A program made the translations under genes and the position numbers. A DNA stretch of 64,000 bases. Source: UBA10347 sp905182135. Its GTDB lineage: Bacteria; Actinomycetota; Acidimicrobiia; Acidimicrobiales; UBA10347. Below the pieces are notes generated by a model that saw only the letters and a list, made by a program, of their open reading frames with translations, was not told the origin of the DNA and searched no databases. The DNA lies in assembly GCA_963925805.1 (NCBI GenBank), contig CAWUSE010000007.1:60060-124059 (forward strand), written 5' to 3'. Below are positions 34,777 through 42,783 of the stretch, one piece after another; the first letter of the stretch is position 1, and every line of letters begins with the position of its first letter.

Positions 34777-36354
34777 TCACGTCGTGGCGAGGGCATGAAG
34801 AGCCTTTTTATCGACTTTGCCGATCGGCAACATGGGCAGTTGCTCCATCACCGTGATCCGCTTTGGGAGTTTGTAGTTCGCAAGCCGTTCGGCTGCGAAG
34901 GCACGTAGCGACACTGGATCAAGATCAGCGCTGCCCATCACGTAGGCAACTCCTATCTCTTGGAAGATGCGGTCGCTAATGCTGACAACAGCGGCCATCG
35001 AGACGTCGTTGTGTTCCTCGAGGGCTAGCTCCACTTCGCGTGGGTACACGTTGTAGCCGCCGCTTTTAAACATCTCGCTCATGCGACCCATGATCTCGAC
35101 GTGCCCGTCGGGGCGAAATATGGCTATGTCGCCGGTAGCGAACCAGCCGTCATCGGTAAAGGCAGCAGCAGTGGCTTCGGGGTTGCGCCAATAGCCGGCC
35201 ATCACGAAATCGCCCTTGGTCTGGATTTCACCGGCCTCACCTGCTGTGACCTCGCGGCCATCGGGATGCCATATCCGAAATGGTTGTCGAGCGTCAGGAG
35301 TCCCAACCGTGGTCGATAGCAGTTCGACTGAATCAGTAAGGCCGCTGTAGGTCACGCCTCCGGTTACCTCGGTCATGCCGTACCCCATGGTGCAATGCGG
35401 GGCGCCAGTGGCATCGATCAGGCGCTGCAACAACTCGGCGGGCATAGCGGCCCCGCCCCATGCGATGAGATCGATGGACGACAGGTCGGTCGTGGCGAAC
35501 AGGGGATGGTCGACGCACATTTGCATCATGGTCGGGACGCCAGCGATGGTGTTCAGGCGTTCGGCCTCGATCGTTCGAAGTACGGCTCCGGGCGAGAATT
35601 GCTCGTGCATGAACAGCGTGCCGCCCCCGGTCATAGTGCGCCCACAGATGTCGCCGATGGCTCCGATATGGCTGATTGGTAGGTTGCAGATGATGCGTCG
35701 ATCGGAAAGGCCTTTACGTTCGACGGCGATCACATTGCACACGTTCGAACCCAGATGTGTGAGCACCGCAGCCTTCGGACGGCCCGTGCTGCCCGAGGTG
35801 TAGACCAGGAACGCTGGATCTTTGGCAGCAACGTTCGCTCGGCGGGTGGCCAGCTCGGCGTCGCTGACCCCACGTGCCGATGTATGCAAGTCGCTGTTGC
35901 CAGCCCAATCAGAATCGAGAAGCACAAGATCTTGGAGCGAGCCGTGGGATTCCATCAGACGAGCGAAGCCGTCATCTAGCGGGATGCCATCGACGGGCGC
36001 GACACCGAACAACGCCGAAGGTTGAGCGTCGCCAACTACATGGTCAAGTTCGCTGCTCGTGTACTTGGGGTTGAGGCCCAGCCAGATAGTGCCGATGCTG
36101 GTGACCGCGAGAAAGTGGATCCAAAATGTGGGCGTGGGGTTGCCCATGAATGCAACGCGATCACCCGGGCCCATACCGCTGGCCATCAGGTCCTTGGCGA
36201 GTGCGTCGACGGCGACCTTGGTCTGGGCATAGGTGAGCCGAGTGGCGTCTTGTACCAGGAAGTCTTGATGCGGGCGAAGCTTCACTTGCCGGTCGAGATG
36301 GTCGCTGATCCGTACCAGAACCGGAATGTCGGACTTCAAGACGCCGCCCTTCAT
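34777..36354 (-). CDS. AMP-dependent acyl-CoA synthetase/ligase
   Basis: A 525-residue ANL-superfamily enzyme that activates a carboxylic acid with ATP and CoA. The P-loop is LVYTSGSTGRPKAAVLTH, followed by TMGYGMTEVTGG, then GWFATGDIAIFRPDGHVEIMGR and SGGYNVYPREVE, with the catalytic Lys near the end (KLPKRITVMEQLPMLPIGKVDKKAL). It begins with ATG overlapping the stop of the upstream MaoC gene (ATGA), so the two are co-translated. The acid is unknown; a medium-chain or side-chain acid fits the surrounding lipid genes. Confidence 0.92.
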   Translation of the reverse strand: MKGGVLKSDIPVLVRISDHLDRQVKLRPHQDFLVQDATRLTYAQTKVAVDALAKDLMASGMGPGDRVAFMGNPTPTFWIHFLAVTSIGTIWLGLNPKYTSSELDHVVGDAQPSALFGVAPVDGIPLDDGFARLMESHGSLQDLVLLDSDWAGNSDLHTSARGVSDAELATRRANVAAKDPAFLVYTSGSTGRPKAAVLTHLGSNVCNVIAVERKGLSDRRIICNLPISHIGAIGDICGRTMTGGGTLFMHEQFSPGAVLRTIEAERLNTIAGVPTMMQMCVDHPLFATTDLSSIDLIAWGGAAMPAELLQRLIDATGAPHCTMGYGMTEVTGGVTYSGLTDSVELLSTTVGTPDARQPFRIWHPDGREVTAGEAGEIQTKGDFVMAGYWRNPEATAAAFTDDGWFATGDIAIFRPDGHVEIMGRMSEMFKSGGYNVYPREVELALEEHNDVSMAAVVSISDRIFQEIGVAYVMGSADLDPVSLRAFAAERLANYKLPKRITVMEQLPMLPIGKVDKKALHALATT

Positions 36355-36851
36355 GCTGCTGGTTCAGCTAGCTGCAGGTACGCCAGCCAATCAGCAATCA
36401 CCGCGGGCCTGTCAAGTCCGTCGACTTCTACGTTTGCCCTTAAGGTCAGCAGTGCAGCGTTCGGTCCCCGGTTTTCGATCGAGGTCACTGTGAAACGGCC
36501 CCGAATTAGCGAGCCGACTGGCACCGGAGTAACGATCCGCACCCGATCGAAACCGTAATTCAACCGAAACAGGACACCCTGATCTGGAAGCTGCAACGCC
36601 TTTGCGAAGCCGGTCAGGTGCGAGAGCATCAAGAAGCCCTGCACGATGGTCCCACCGAACGGGGCGATCTTCGTGGCTTTCACTGGGTCGGTGTGGATGG
36701 GTCCATCGTCGCCAGTGATGGCGGCGAACCCATCGACCGCCGCCTGGTTGATCAACTTCCAGTCGCTCACACCTACGTCGGTGCCGGCCAGATCGGCAAG
36801 ATCAGGCAGGCGCTCGACTGGAGTCGGGTCAGGCAGCGGGGCGGAGCTCAC
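36351..36851 (-). CDS. MaoC-like (R)-specific enoyl-CoA hydratase
   Basis: A 166-residue hotdog-fold protein. The hydratase motif region reads FAAITGDDGPIHTDPVKATKIAPFGGTIVQGFLMLSHLTG, with the Asp and His (D-x(4)-H) catalytic pair in GDDGPIHTD, and LNYGFDRVRIVTPVPVGSLIRG further on. Such enzymes add water to 2-enoyl-CoA. It overlaps the ligase ATG by four bases, giving a small operon for acyl activation and hydration. Confidence 0.88.
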   Translation of the reverse strand: MSSAPLPDPTPVERLPDLADLAGTDVGVSDWKLINQAAVDGFAAITGDDGPIHTDPVKATKIAPFGGTIVQGFLMLSHLTGFAKALQLPDQGVLFRLNYGFDRVRIVTPVPVGSLIRGRFTVTSIENRGPNAALLTLRANVEVDGLDRPAVIADWLAYLQLAEPAA

Positions 36852-36954
36852 CCCCCAACCTTGTCATGCGGTGGTCTCAAGGTGTTGGGCCGTTACTTCG
36901 TGACAACGTGTCGACCCGGCGTGGCGTAAACGAGTCGGCCGCAGGGGGCATGTA

Positions 36955-37417
36955 ATGCCATCATGCGAGAGTCTTCAGATCACCTTGAGTGAGGCGTTTT
37001 ACTCCCTTCGGCTACTAGGACGGCACCGGCCTGACCTAATCCCGGACGCGGACATGGCGACCATCTTCGAGGCAGCAGCCGAGGCACGCAACGGCGGGAA
37101 TGCGCAGCTGTGAAACTTTCTCGGAGCGATCGATGACGGGATTCGAGCCGAATTCGCACCGCTCTACAAGGAGGCCTGGTGGGCGAATCGCCACGATCGC
37201 CACGCGGTACGAATCAGTAGAAGAACGGGTGCATGAACTGTTCGCTATTCCAGCGACGGGACTGGCAACGACGGCGTTAGGCGAACGATGGCCCCGATAC
37301 CCGAAGTCGATACCGCTGACGCTGACCCACCACGAAGGCAACCCTTGCTACACAAGCGAAGAACTTTTGGTGTGCCGCTCGATAACCATCTGTTGTGTGC
37401 ACACAATGACGGGATGA
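36955..37417 (+). pseudogene. nitroreductase-family gene with stop, deletion and frameshift
   Basis: Reading from ATG 36955 gives MPSCESLQITLSEAFYSLRL, then LGRHRPDLIPDADMATIFEA and AAEARNGGNAQL, followed by TGA (37111-37113) and NFLGAIDDGIRAEFAPLYKE. The pattern is a nitroreductase N-terminus (...RPDPIP...IL.AA.RAPSGGNAQxWRFL); TGA sits where Trp is expected. From about 37205 another frame reads SVEERVHELFAIPATGLATT and ALGERWPRYPK, the C-terminal part of the family, so roughly 80 residues are missing and the frame shifts. FMN-dependent nitroreductases reduce nitro groups or act as BluB-like or dehalogenase enzymes; this copy cannot function. Confidence 0.7.
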
Positions 37418-37486
37418 TGGTGCTAGCCGATCCGGTCGCCTGCGAGGGCTCGGCGAAGCGACAACCAGTCATGGGTGGTCGTGACC

Positions 37487-37518
37487 AGCTTGGTATCGAA
37501 TAAGCTTGGTATCGAATT
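37487..37518 (+). repeat. 16-bp tandem repeat, two copies
   Basis: agcttggtatcgaata (37487-37502) is followed by agcttggtatcgaatt (37503-37518), 15 of 16 bases the same, in the gap between the nitroreductase remnant and the DUF808 gene. Confidence 0.8.
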
Positions 37519-37556
37519 AGCCTGTGCTGCGTCTACTCCTAATCTGAGGGTGAAAT

Positions 37557-38537
37557 ATGGCTGGTGGCCTGGTCGGCTTATTTGATGACATTGCTGCGTT
37601 GGCGAAGCTTGCCGCTGCATCTATCGACGATGTTGGTGCGGCAGCAGGTCGCGCCAGTGCCAAAGCTGCAGGTGTGGTCATTGACGACACCGCAGTGACC
37701 CCGGCCTATGTGCAGGGTCTGGCCGCAAATCGCGAGTTGCCGATTATCAAGAAGATCGCCACTGGCTCGCTGAAGAACAAGCTGATCTTCATCCTTCCTG
37801 CCGCGCTGTTGCTGAGTTCGGTGGCGCCGATCCTGGTCGAGATCATCTTGATTTTCGGTGGAACGTACCTGTGTTACGAGGGCGCCGAGAAGATCTACCA
37901 CAAGCTCAAAGGCGACGACCACGATCACGACGTGCCGGTAGCGATGCAGGGCCCCGAAGCCGAGGCACAGGTAATCAGCGGCGCTGTGCGCACCGACTTC
38001 ATCCTGTCCGCCGAAATCATGGTGATAGCGCTGAAGGAAGTTCTCGATGAAGGCTTCTTAGCTCGGGCGATTATTATGGTGATCGTTGCGCTGTTCATCA
38101 CGGTCGTGGTTTATGGCGTGGTGGCAGTGATCGTGAAGATGGACGATATCGGCCTATCGCTGGCCGGTCGCGAATCCAAATCATCGCAGAAGCTCGGCCG
38201 CGGCATGGTTGCTGGCATGCCCATCCTGCTCGTATGGCTGTCAGTCGTCGGGACCGCTGCCATGTTGTGGGTTGGTGGTCATATTCTGATTATTGGGGCC
38301 CACGAGCTCGGCTGGGATCTTCCCTATGACATCGTGCATGACCTAGCAGGGCAAGTGAACAACGTAGGCACCGTCGGCGGGCTTCTGGGCTGGCTTGTGA
38401 ACACGGCACTGTCTGCAGGAGTTGGCATCGTGTGGGGCGGCGTGGTCGTAGCGGTCGTGTCATGCCTGCCCTTCCTGTCACATAGAGCTGACGATGTCGA
38501 AGCGGTCCAGGGCGGTGCCGATCTCGAGTCCCACTAG
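37557..38537 (+). CDS. DUF808 family inner membrane protein (YedI-like)
   Basis: A 326-residue membrane protein with the DUF808 pattern: MAGGLVGLFDDIAALAKLAA, then the conserved ASIDDVGAAAGRASAKAAGVVIDD, IKKIATGSLKNKLIFILPAALLLSSVAP and TYLCYEGAEKIYHKL. Four or more hydrophobic helices follow. Function of the family is unknown. A short His-Asp run (DDHDHDVP) follows the Lys-rich loop near residue 122. It lies 56 bases before the nitrile hydratase operon on the same strand and may share it, although no function links them. Confidence 0.85.
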   Translation: MAGGLVGLFDDIAALAKLAAASIDDVGAAAGRASAKAAGVVIDDTAVTPAYVQGLAANRELPIIKKIATGSLKNKLIFILPAALLLSSVAPILVEIILIFGGTYLCYEGAEKIYHKLKGDDHDHDVPVAMQGPEAEAQVISGAVRTDFILSAEIMVIALKEVLDEGFLARAIIMVIVALFITVVVYGVVAVIVKMDDIGLSLAGRESKSSQKLGRGMVAGMPILLVWLSVVGTAAMLWVGGHILIIGAHELGWDLPYDIVHDLAGQVNNVGTVGGLLGWLVNTALSAGVGIVWGGVVVAVVSCLPFLSHRADDVEAVQGGADLESH

Positions 38538-38593
38538 CGAGTCCCACAAGGACCTGGATCTTCCCCCTCTGTTTCTGGGTCTAAGCTTGGCAG

Positions 38594-39289
38594 GTGGCGC
38601 AAAACCTGGATCAATCACCCGACGACGATCATGGTCAACCAGATGATCACTCCCACGGGCATGATCACTCCCACAGGCATGACCACGACCATGACCACGG
38701 AGAGTTCAGTGAACTTAGCGATGTCGAGCTGCGTGTTCGTGCGCTCGAGTCGCTACTGACTGAAAAAGGTTTTGTGGACCCGGCCACGCTTGATGCGTTG
38801 GTCCAGTACCACGAAGAGAAGATCGGCCCCCGCAACGGCGCCCAGGTCGTCGCTAAAGCATGGACCGACCCCGAATACAAGGCCTGGCTGCTCAGCGACG
38901 ATGCATCAGCGGCGATTGCCAGTGTCGGCTTCGAAGGCGGCCAGGGCGAAGACATGGTGGTGATAGAGAACACCGACGTGGTGCACAATATGGTCGTTTG
39001 CACGCTGTGCTCGTGTTACCCCTGGCCGATTCTGGGTTTGCCGCCGGTGTGGTACAAATCAGCCCCCTACCGTTCGCGTGCAGTAAGCGAGCCTCGTTCG
39101 GTGCTGGCTGAGTTCGGCACAAAGGTCGGCGACGCCGTTGATGTCAGGGTGTGGGACAGCACGGCCGAACTGCGGTATTTGGTGCTGCCACAACGACCCG
39201 CTGGCACCGAAGGCTGGTCGCTAGAGCAGCTGGCCGAGATCGTGACTCGCAACTCCATGATCGGCACCGAGATCGTGGCCGCACCATGA
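38594..39289 (+). CDS. nitrile hydratase (or thiocyanate hydrolase) alpha/gamma subunit, cobalt type, with His-rich leader
   Basis: A 231-residue metal-binding subunit. The claw motif VCTLCSCYPWP holds Cys136, Cys139 and Cys141; Thr in C-T-L-C-S-C marks the cobalt type (Fe type has Ser). Nitrile hydratase converts nitriles to amides; thiocyanate hydrolase is a close relative. Ten His lie between residues 13 and 35 with many Asp, a run not normal for this subunit, and it is encoded partly by an 18-bp tandem repeat (38643-38678). Start is GTG 38594. Alpha-beta-activator gene order and two ATGA overlaps define the operon. The His-rich leader may bind metal. Confidence 0.88.
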   Translation: MAQNLDQSPDDDHGQPDDHSHGHDHSHRHDHDHDHGEFSELSDVELRVRALESLLTEKGFVDPATLDALVQYHEEKIGPRNGAQVVAKAWTDPEYKAWLLSDDASAAIASVGFEGGQGEDMVVIENTDVVHNMVVCTLCSCYPWPILGLPPVWYKSAPYRSRAVSEPRSVLAEFGTKVGDAVDVRVWDSTAELRYLVLPQRPAGTEGWSLEQLAEIVTRNSMIGTEIVAAP

Positions 39290-39942
39290 ATGGCGCTCAC
39301 GACATGGGAGGCGTGCACGGCTTTGGGCCGGTCGTGCAAGAAGAGAACGAGCCGAATTTTCACGCCGACTGGGAAGCCAAAGCCTTTGCGCTTCAAATGT
39401 CGGCAAGCGGTGGCCGCTGGAATATCGACATGAGCCGCTTCGCACGCGAGAATTCGCCCCCAGCTGATTACCTCGCCCGTAGCTACTACGATATGTGGGC
39501 GTACGGACTAGAGAAGTTGATTGTTGAGTCCGGCATGGTTACGCCCGATGAGCTCGCGGCGGCTCGGGACGGCGCCCACTTCGAACCAGTTCAGACTCCA
39601 ACATTTGGGCCAGAGAAGGTCGGGCGAGCTATGCGAGCTGGTGGATCAGCGCGCGTGGAAGTAGATGTTGCTCCGCTCTTCGCTGCTGGGCAGAGCGTTC
39701 GGGCCAGTATCGACGCACCACTCACGCACACCCGATGTCCCCAGTATGTGCGTGGCCGGATCGGTGTTGTCGATCGAGATCACGGCGTTTTCACCTTTCC
39801 TGATACTCACGCTCATGGCGGTGGGCCAAAGCCCCAACACGTCTATGCCGTGCGCTTTGAGGCCACGGAGTTATGGGGGAGCGCCAGTCAGGGTGGTGCC
39901 GTGTACGTAGATCTCTGGGACGACTATTTGGAGCTGGCATGA
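39286..39942 (+). CDS. nitrile hydratase beta subunit
   Basis: A 218-residue subunit beginning MNGAHDMGGVHGFGPVVQEE at ATG 39286, which overlaps the alpha stop as ATGA; that N-terminus (MNGxHDxGGxHGFGxV) is the family signature. The C-terminal SH3-like half has RGRIGVVDRDHGVFTFPDTHAH and FEATELWG...YVDLWDDYLE. The single-chain beta (rather than two chains) favours nitrile hydratase over thiocyanate hydrolase. It overlaps the activator gene by four bases. Confidence 0.9.
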   Translation: MNGAHDMGGVHGFGPVVQEENEPNFHADWEAKAFALQMSASGGRWNIDMSRFARENSPPADYLARSYYDMWAYGLEKLIVESGMVTPDELAAARDGAHFEPVQTPTFGPEKVGRAMRAGGSARVEVDVAPLFAAGQSVRASIDAPLTHTRCPQYVRGRIGVVDRDHGVFTFPDTHAHGGGPKPQHVYAVRFEATELWGSASQGGAVYVDLWDDYLELA

Positions 39943-40313
39943 CAGCAGCGCAGGCCTCGTCAACGGACCCAGGCAAGCAGGTGTTGCCAGCCATGCCTCG
40001 TGACAACGACGGTCCGGTGTTTTCTGAACCGTGGCAAGCGCAGGCCTTTGCTATGGCGGTTCGGCTTCATGAGCAAGGCCATTTCGCCTGGACCGATTGG
40101 GCTGCCGAGCTGTCTCGTCATATCGAGGCGGCAGGCCCAGCAGACACGACCGACTACTACGAGCACTGGCTCGCAACCCTCGAGTCGATCGCCACGTCGA
40201 AGAGTCTCACGACGGTCGGTGAGCTCACCGACCGCAAGCAGGCATGGCAGCGGGCCGCAGAGGCCACGCCTCACGGTCAGCCCATTGAGCTTGGTGCAGA
40301 ACTACTCAACTAA
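39939..40313 (+). CDS. nitrile hydratase accessory/activator protein
   Basis: A 124-residue protein resembling the N-terminal part of the beta subunit: FSEPWQAQAFAMAVRLHEQGHF then WTDWAAELSRHIEAAG, YYEHWLATLESIATSKSL and TDRKQAWQRAAEATPHGQPIEL. This is the nitrile hydratase activator family that swaps cobalt into the alpha subunit. ATG 39939 overlaps the beta stop as ATGA, so the three genes are one operon. Confidence 0.85.
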   Translation: MTAAQASSTDPGKQVLPAMPRDNDGPVFSEPWQAQAFAMAVRLHEQGHFAWTDWAAELSRHIEAAGPADTTDYYEHWLATLESIATSKSLTTVGELTDRKQAWQRAAEATPHGQPIELGAELLN

Positions 40314-40367
40314 GTGACGCAGCCCGGGACTCCAAGCAGAGCAAAGCGCACGCAGTAACGTCGAGTT

Positions 40368-41171
40368 ATGTCTCAAACTCTGTCTCCCGGGGACGTGAGC
40401 GCCTACCTTGGCCGTATCGGAATCGATGCCCCCGCTGGCATCGGTCTTGATGCCTTGACCCGATTACAACTAGCGCACCTGCAATCGGTGCCGTTCGAAA
40501 ACCTGGCGATCTTTGCTGGTCGTTCGGTAACGACCGACAATAATTGGACGTTCTCCAAGGTGGTGGACCAGGTGCGTGGGGGTTGGTGTTTCGAGCTCAA
40601 TGGAGCGTTCGCCCAACTTCTTGAGGCGCTCGATTTCACCGTCTATCGGCTCGCAGCCGCTGTGCTAGTCGGTGGCTCGAACAAGGTTGTTGACCACCTG
40701 GTTCTCGAAGTAGTACTTGATCAGCCGTATCTGGTCGAGGTCGGGTTCGGCGATGATGCACCTATTGTTCCGCTCCCGCTTCAGGCGGCAGGCCCCATCG
40801 AAACGCGCTGTGGAACGTTCGAGTTCCTGAATAGCCCGCAGGGCACGACGCTGACGCAGATTGTGGACGGAGTGCCCGAGGCAAGGTACAGATTCAAACG
40901 GGTGAATCATGCGCCGATCGACTTCGAGCCGGCGTCTATGCGTCTGCAAGATGATCCCAAGTTGTTCTGGAGCACATCACCCTTCGCTACGCGACTAATC
41001 GACGATCAGGGCACTCGACTCACTCTGACGCGGGACCGACTCCGGACCCGTCGTGGGGAAAAGACGACGGACGAGTCGGTAGACCCACATGACTGGAATG
41101 ACGTGTTGTTCGAACACTTTGGCATTGTTGAGCAGGTGCCGCCTGAAGCCCTTGAACGTCGGCCAGACTGA
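40368..41171 (+). CDS. arylamine N-acetyltransferase family protein, triad C-H-E
   Basis: A 267-residue NAT-fold enzyme that moves acetyl from acetyl-CoA to an arylamine or related acceptor. Catalytic Cys74 is in RGGWCFELN and His110 in VVDHLVLEV. In other NATs an Asp in D-V-G-F-G completes the triad; here the segment reads LVEVGFGD, so the position is Glu124. This could weaken or alter activity. Its stop is four bases before the next ATG, so it is likely in an operon with the thioredoxin-like protein. Confidence 0.85.
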   Translation: MSQTLSPGDVSAYLGRIGIDAPAGIGLDALTRLQLAHLQSVPFENLAIFAGRSVTTDNNWTFSKVVDQVRGGWCFELNGAFAQLLEALDFTVYRLAAAVLVGGSNKVVDHLVLEVVLDQPYLVEVGFGDDAPIVPLPLQAAGPIETRCGTFEFLNSPQGTTLTQIVDGVPEARYRFKRVNHAPIDFEPASMRLQDDPKLFWSTSPFATRLIDDQGTRLTLTRDRLRTRRGEKTTDESVDPHDWNDVLFEHFGIVEQVPPEALERRPD

Positions 41172-41175
41172 AGCT

Positions 41176-41904
41176 ATGACAGAAAAATCTCGACTCGACG
41201 CGGCCCGCGAGGCACACACCGAAGCAGGCGGTGAGTGGTATCGATCGCCGGTCGCCCTTGTTGCTGGGTTCATCCTGTTTCTCGGTGTGCTGGCACTTGT
41301 CGTGCTTGGTCTTTCCGGCGGGGACGATCCGGCAGTTGCTGTCGCTGTCGAGAACGAATCAGCAACAACAGCACCGTCGATGGTTTTCGGTGGTGCTGGT
41401 ATTCCTGAGGTCGATATGGTCACACTTGTGGGTGAGCCGCTACCTGCTGTGGTGCCTGGCGAGGACGATCCGGCCGTTGGCACCTTGGCTCCAGAAATCA
41501 CCGCAACCAGCTTGGCCTCCGGCGGTTCAATAACGCTCGGACCCGGCCGAGCTCGAGTCATTGGTTTCTTTGCCCACTGGTGCCCCCACTGCCAGGATGA
41601 GTTGCCCGAGATCACTGAATGGCTTGCAGCGACGCCGCTTCCGCCGAATACAGAGTTCATCGCTGTCTCAACTGCAGTCGACGAGGGAAATGGTAATTAT
41701 CCGCCAAGTGCCTGGTTCAATGAGGTTGCCTTCGGCTCGCCTGTTGTCGTAGACGATGCCAATGCCACGCTGCTTAGTGGTATGGGGTTCGGTGGGTTCC
41801 CTGCGTTCATTGCGATCGATGCATCCGGCGTTGTGGTCGCTCGGGCCGGCGGGAATATCGGCTCAGAAGGCCTCGCAGCGTTGTTCGACAACTTTGCCAA
41901 CTAG
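41176..41904 (+). CDS. membrane-anchored thioredoxin-like protein (TlpA/ResA-like)
   Basis: A 242-residue protein with one N-terminal membrane helix (about residues 26-46) and a Pro/Ala/Val-rich spacer, then a thioredoxin fold with the CPHC pair (Cys136-Cys139) in FFAHWCPHCQDELPEI. The later GMGFGGFPAFIAIDASGVVV holds the cis-Pro loop. The redox face is outside the membrane, as in TlpA and ResA that reduce apocytochromes or other thiols. I start at ATG 41176; the longer frame is not family-like. Confidence 0.88.
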   Translation: MTEKSRLDAAREAHTEAGGEWYRSPVALVAGFILFLGVLALVVLGLSGGDDPAVAVAVENESATTAPSMVFGGAGIPEVDMVTLVGEPLPAVVPGEDDPAVGTLAPEITATSLASGGSITLGPGRARVIGFFAHWCPHCQDELPEITEWLAATPLPPNTEFIAVSTAVDEGNGNYPPSAWFNEVAFGSPVVVDDANATLLSGMGFGGFPAFIAIDASGVVVARAGGNIGSEGLAALFDNFAN

Positions 41905-41915
41905 CGGCACTGTTG

Positions 41916-42764
41916 TCAGCCGAGTGTCATAAGTGCAATGGCTACCAGGCCGAGGCTGAGGCCCCCGATACGGATTGGTCCGAGGCGTTCATGGAGCATG
42001 AAACGGGCCCAGACAACCGTGGCTGCTGGAAAGAATGCTGACAGCACAGCCACGACGCTCAGCTCGCTGCTACCCACCGCGGCCGAAGCGGCTAGCAGCA
42101 ACGTGACGTTGGCGAAGGTGTCACCGATTCCCGCCAGCGCGGCAAATTTCAGCGATGTTCCTGGTGAGACAGGCTTGCGGAATGCGAGGGCAAACATAAG
42201 CAACAGCGCCGTCGTGACGACTCGTCCTGAGACGATCGGCCATGGCGCTGAACCGTTGCTAGCCGCATCGTAGAGCAGCACGATCGAGCCGAAGCACACC
42301 CCAGCGACCACGGCCTCGCCGATAACTCGAGCAGTAATGGCAGGACCATCAGGGTCCAAGTTGCCTTCCCAACTAATGGCGATTACGGCGGCCAAGCCAA
42401 CGAAAAGGCCAATGGTCGTGATGCCAGATAAGGGGTCGTCTGAGCCGAGCCCCCACAGGACCGGAACGAGTGCAGCGGTCACGGCAGTAAGTGGGGCCAC
42501 AACCGCCATTGGCCCCCGGGAGAGACCGGTGTAGAGCAGGAGGAGTCCAACGAGGCCGATGACCCCGGCACACGCGCCAAGAGCGAGGTCTCGCCATTTG
42601 AGTGTGTCGGCGAGAAACGGAGCTAGTGCGCCGATGGCCACCAGACCCAAACCATGAGCCCACAGCATCACCCTGGCTACGGGCTCGCGCCGGGTCGCTA
42701 GACCACCAAAGAAATCGCTGGTGCCCCATAACGCGGAGGTGAGGAGCGCTAAAGCGACGGCCAA
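41916..42764 (-). CDS. EamA/DMT-family transporter
   Basis: A 282-residue membrane protein with ten predicted hydrophobic helices in two EamA repeats; LALLTSALWGTSDFFGGL opens the first, and IGEAVVAGVCFGSIVLLYDA the second. DMT transporters export metabolites such as amino acids. The substrate is unknown. It is convergent with the thioredoxin-like gene and precedes the M1 peptidase gene's 3' end on the same strand, 19 bases away, so the peptidase and this gene may be one operon. Confidence 0.85.
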   Translation of the reverse strand: MAVALALLTSALWGTSDFFGGLATRREPVARVMLWAHGLGLVAIGALAPFLADTLKWRDLALGACAGVIGLVGLLLLYTGLSRGPMAVVAPLTAVTAALVPVLWGLGSDDPLSGITTIGLFVGLAAVIAISWEGNLDPDGPAITARVIGEAVVAGVCFGSIVLLYDAASNGSAPWPIVSGRVVTTALLLMFALAFRKPVSPGTSLKFAALAGIGDTFANVTLLLAASAAVGSSELSVVAVLSAFFPAATVVWARFMLHERLGPIRIGGLSLGLVAIALMTLG

Positions 42765-42783
42765 GGACCGTCACGCTACTTGT

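Noticed and set aside
36022..36558. 178-residue plus-strand open frame
   Set aside because: Shadow of the acyl-CoA ligase and MaoC genes on the other strand.
37111..37113. TGA in the nitroreductase remnant as a second selenocysteine codon
   Set aside because: No stem of the SECIS type follows, the position is Trp in the family, and the frame is broken further on.
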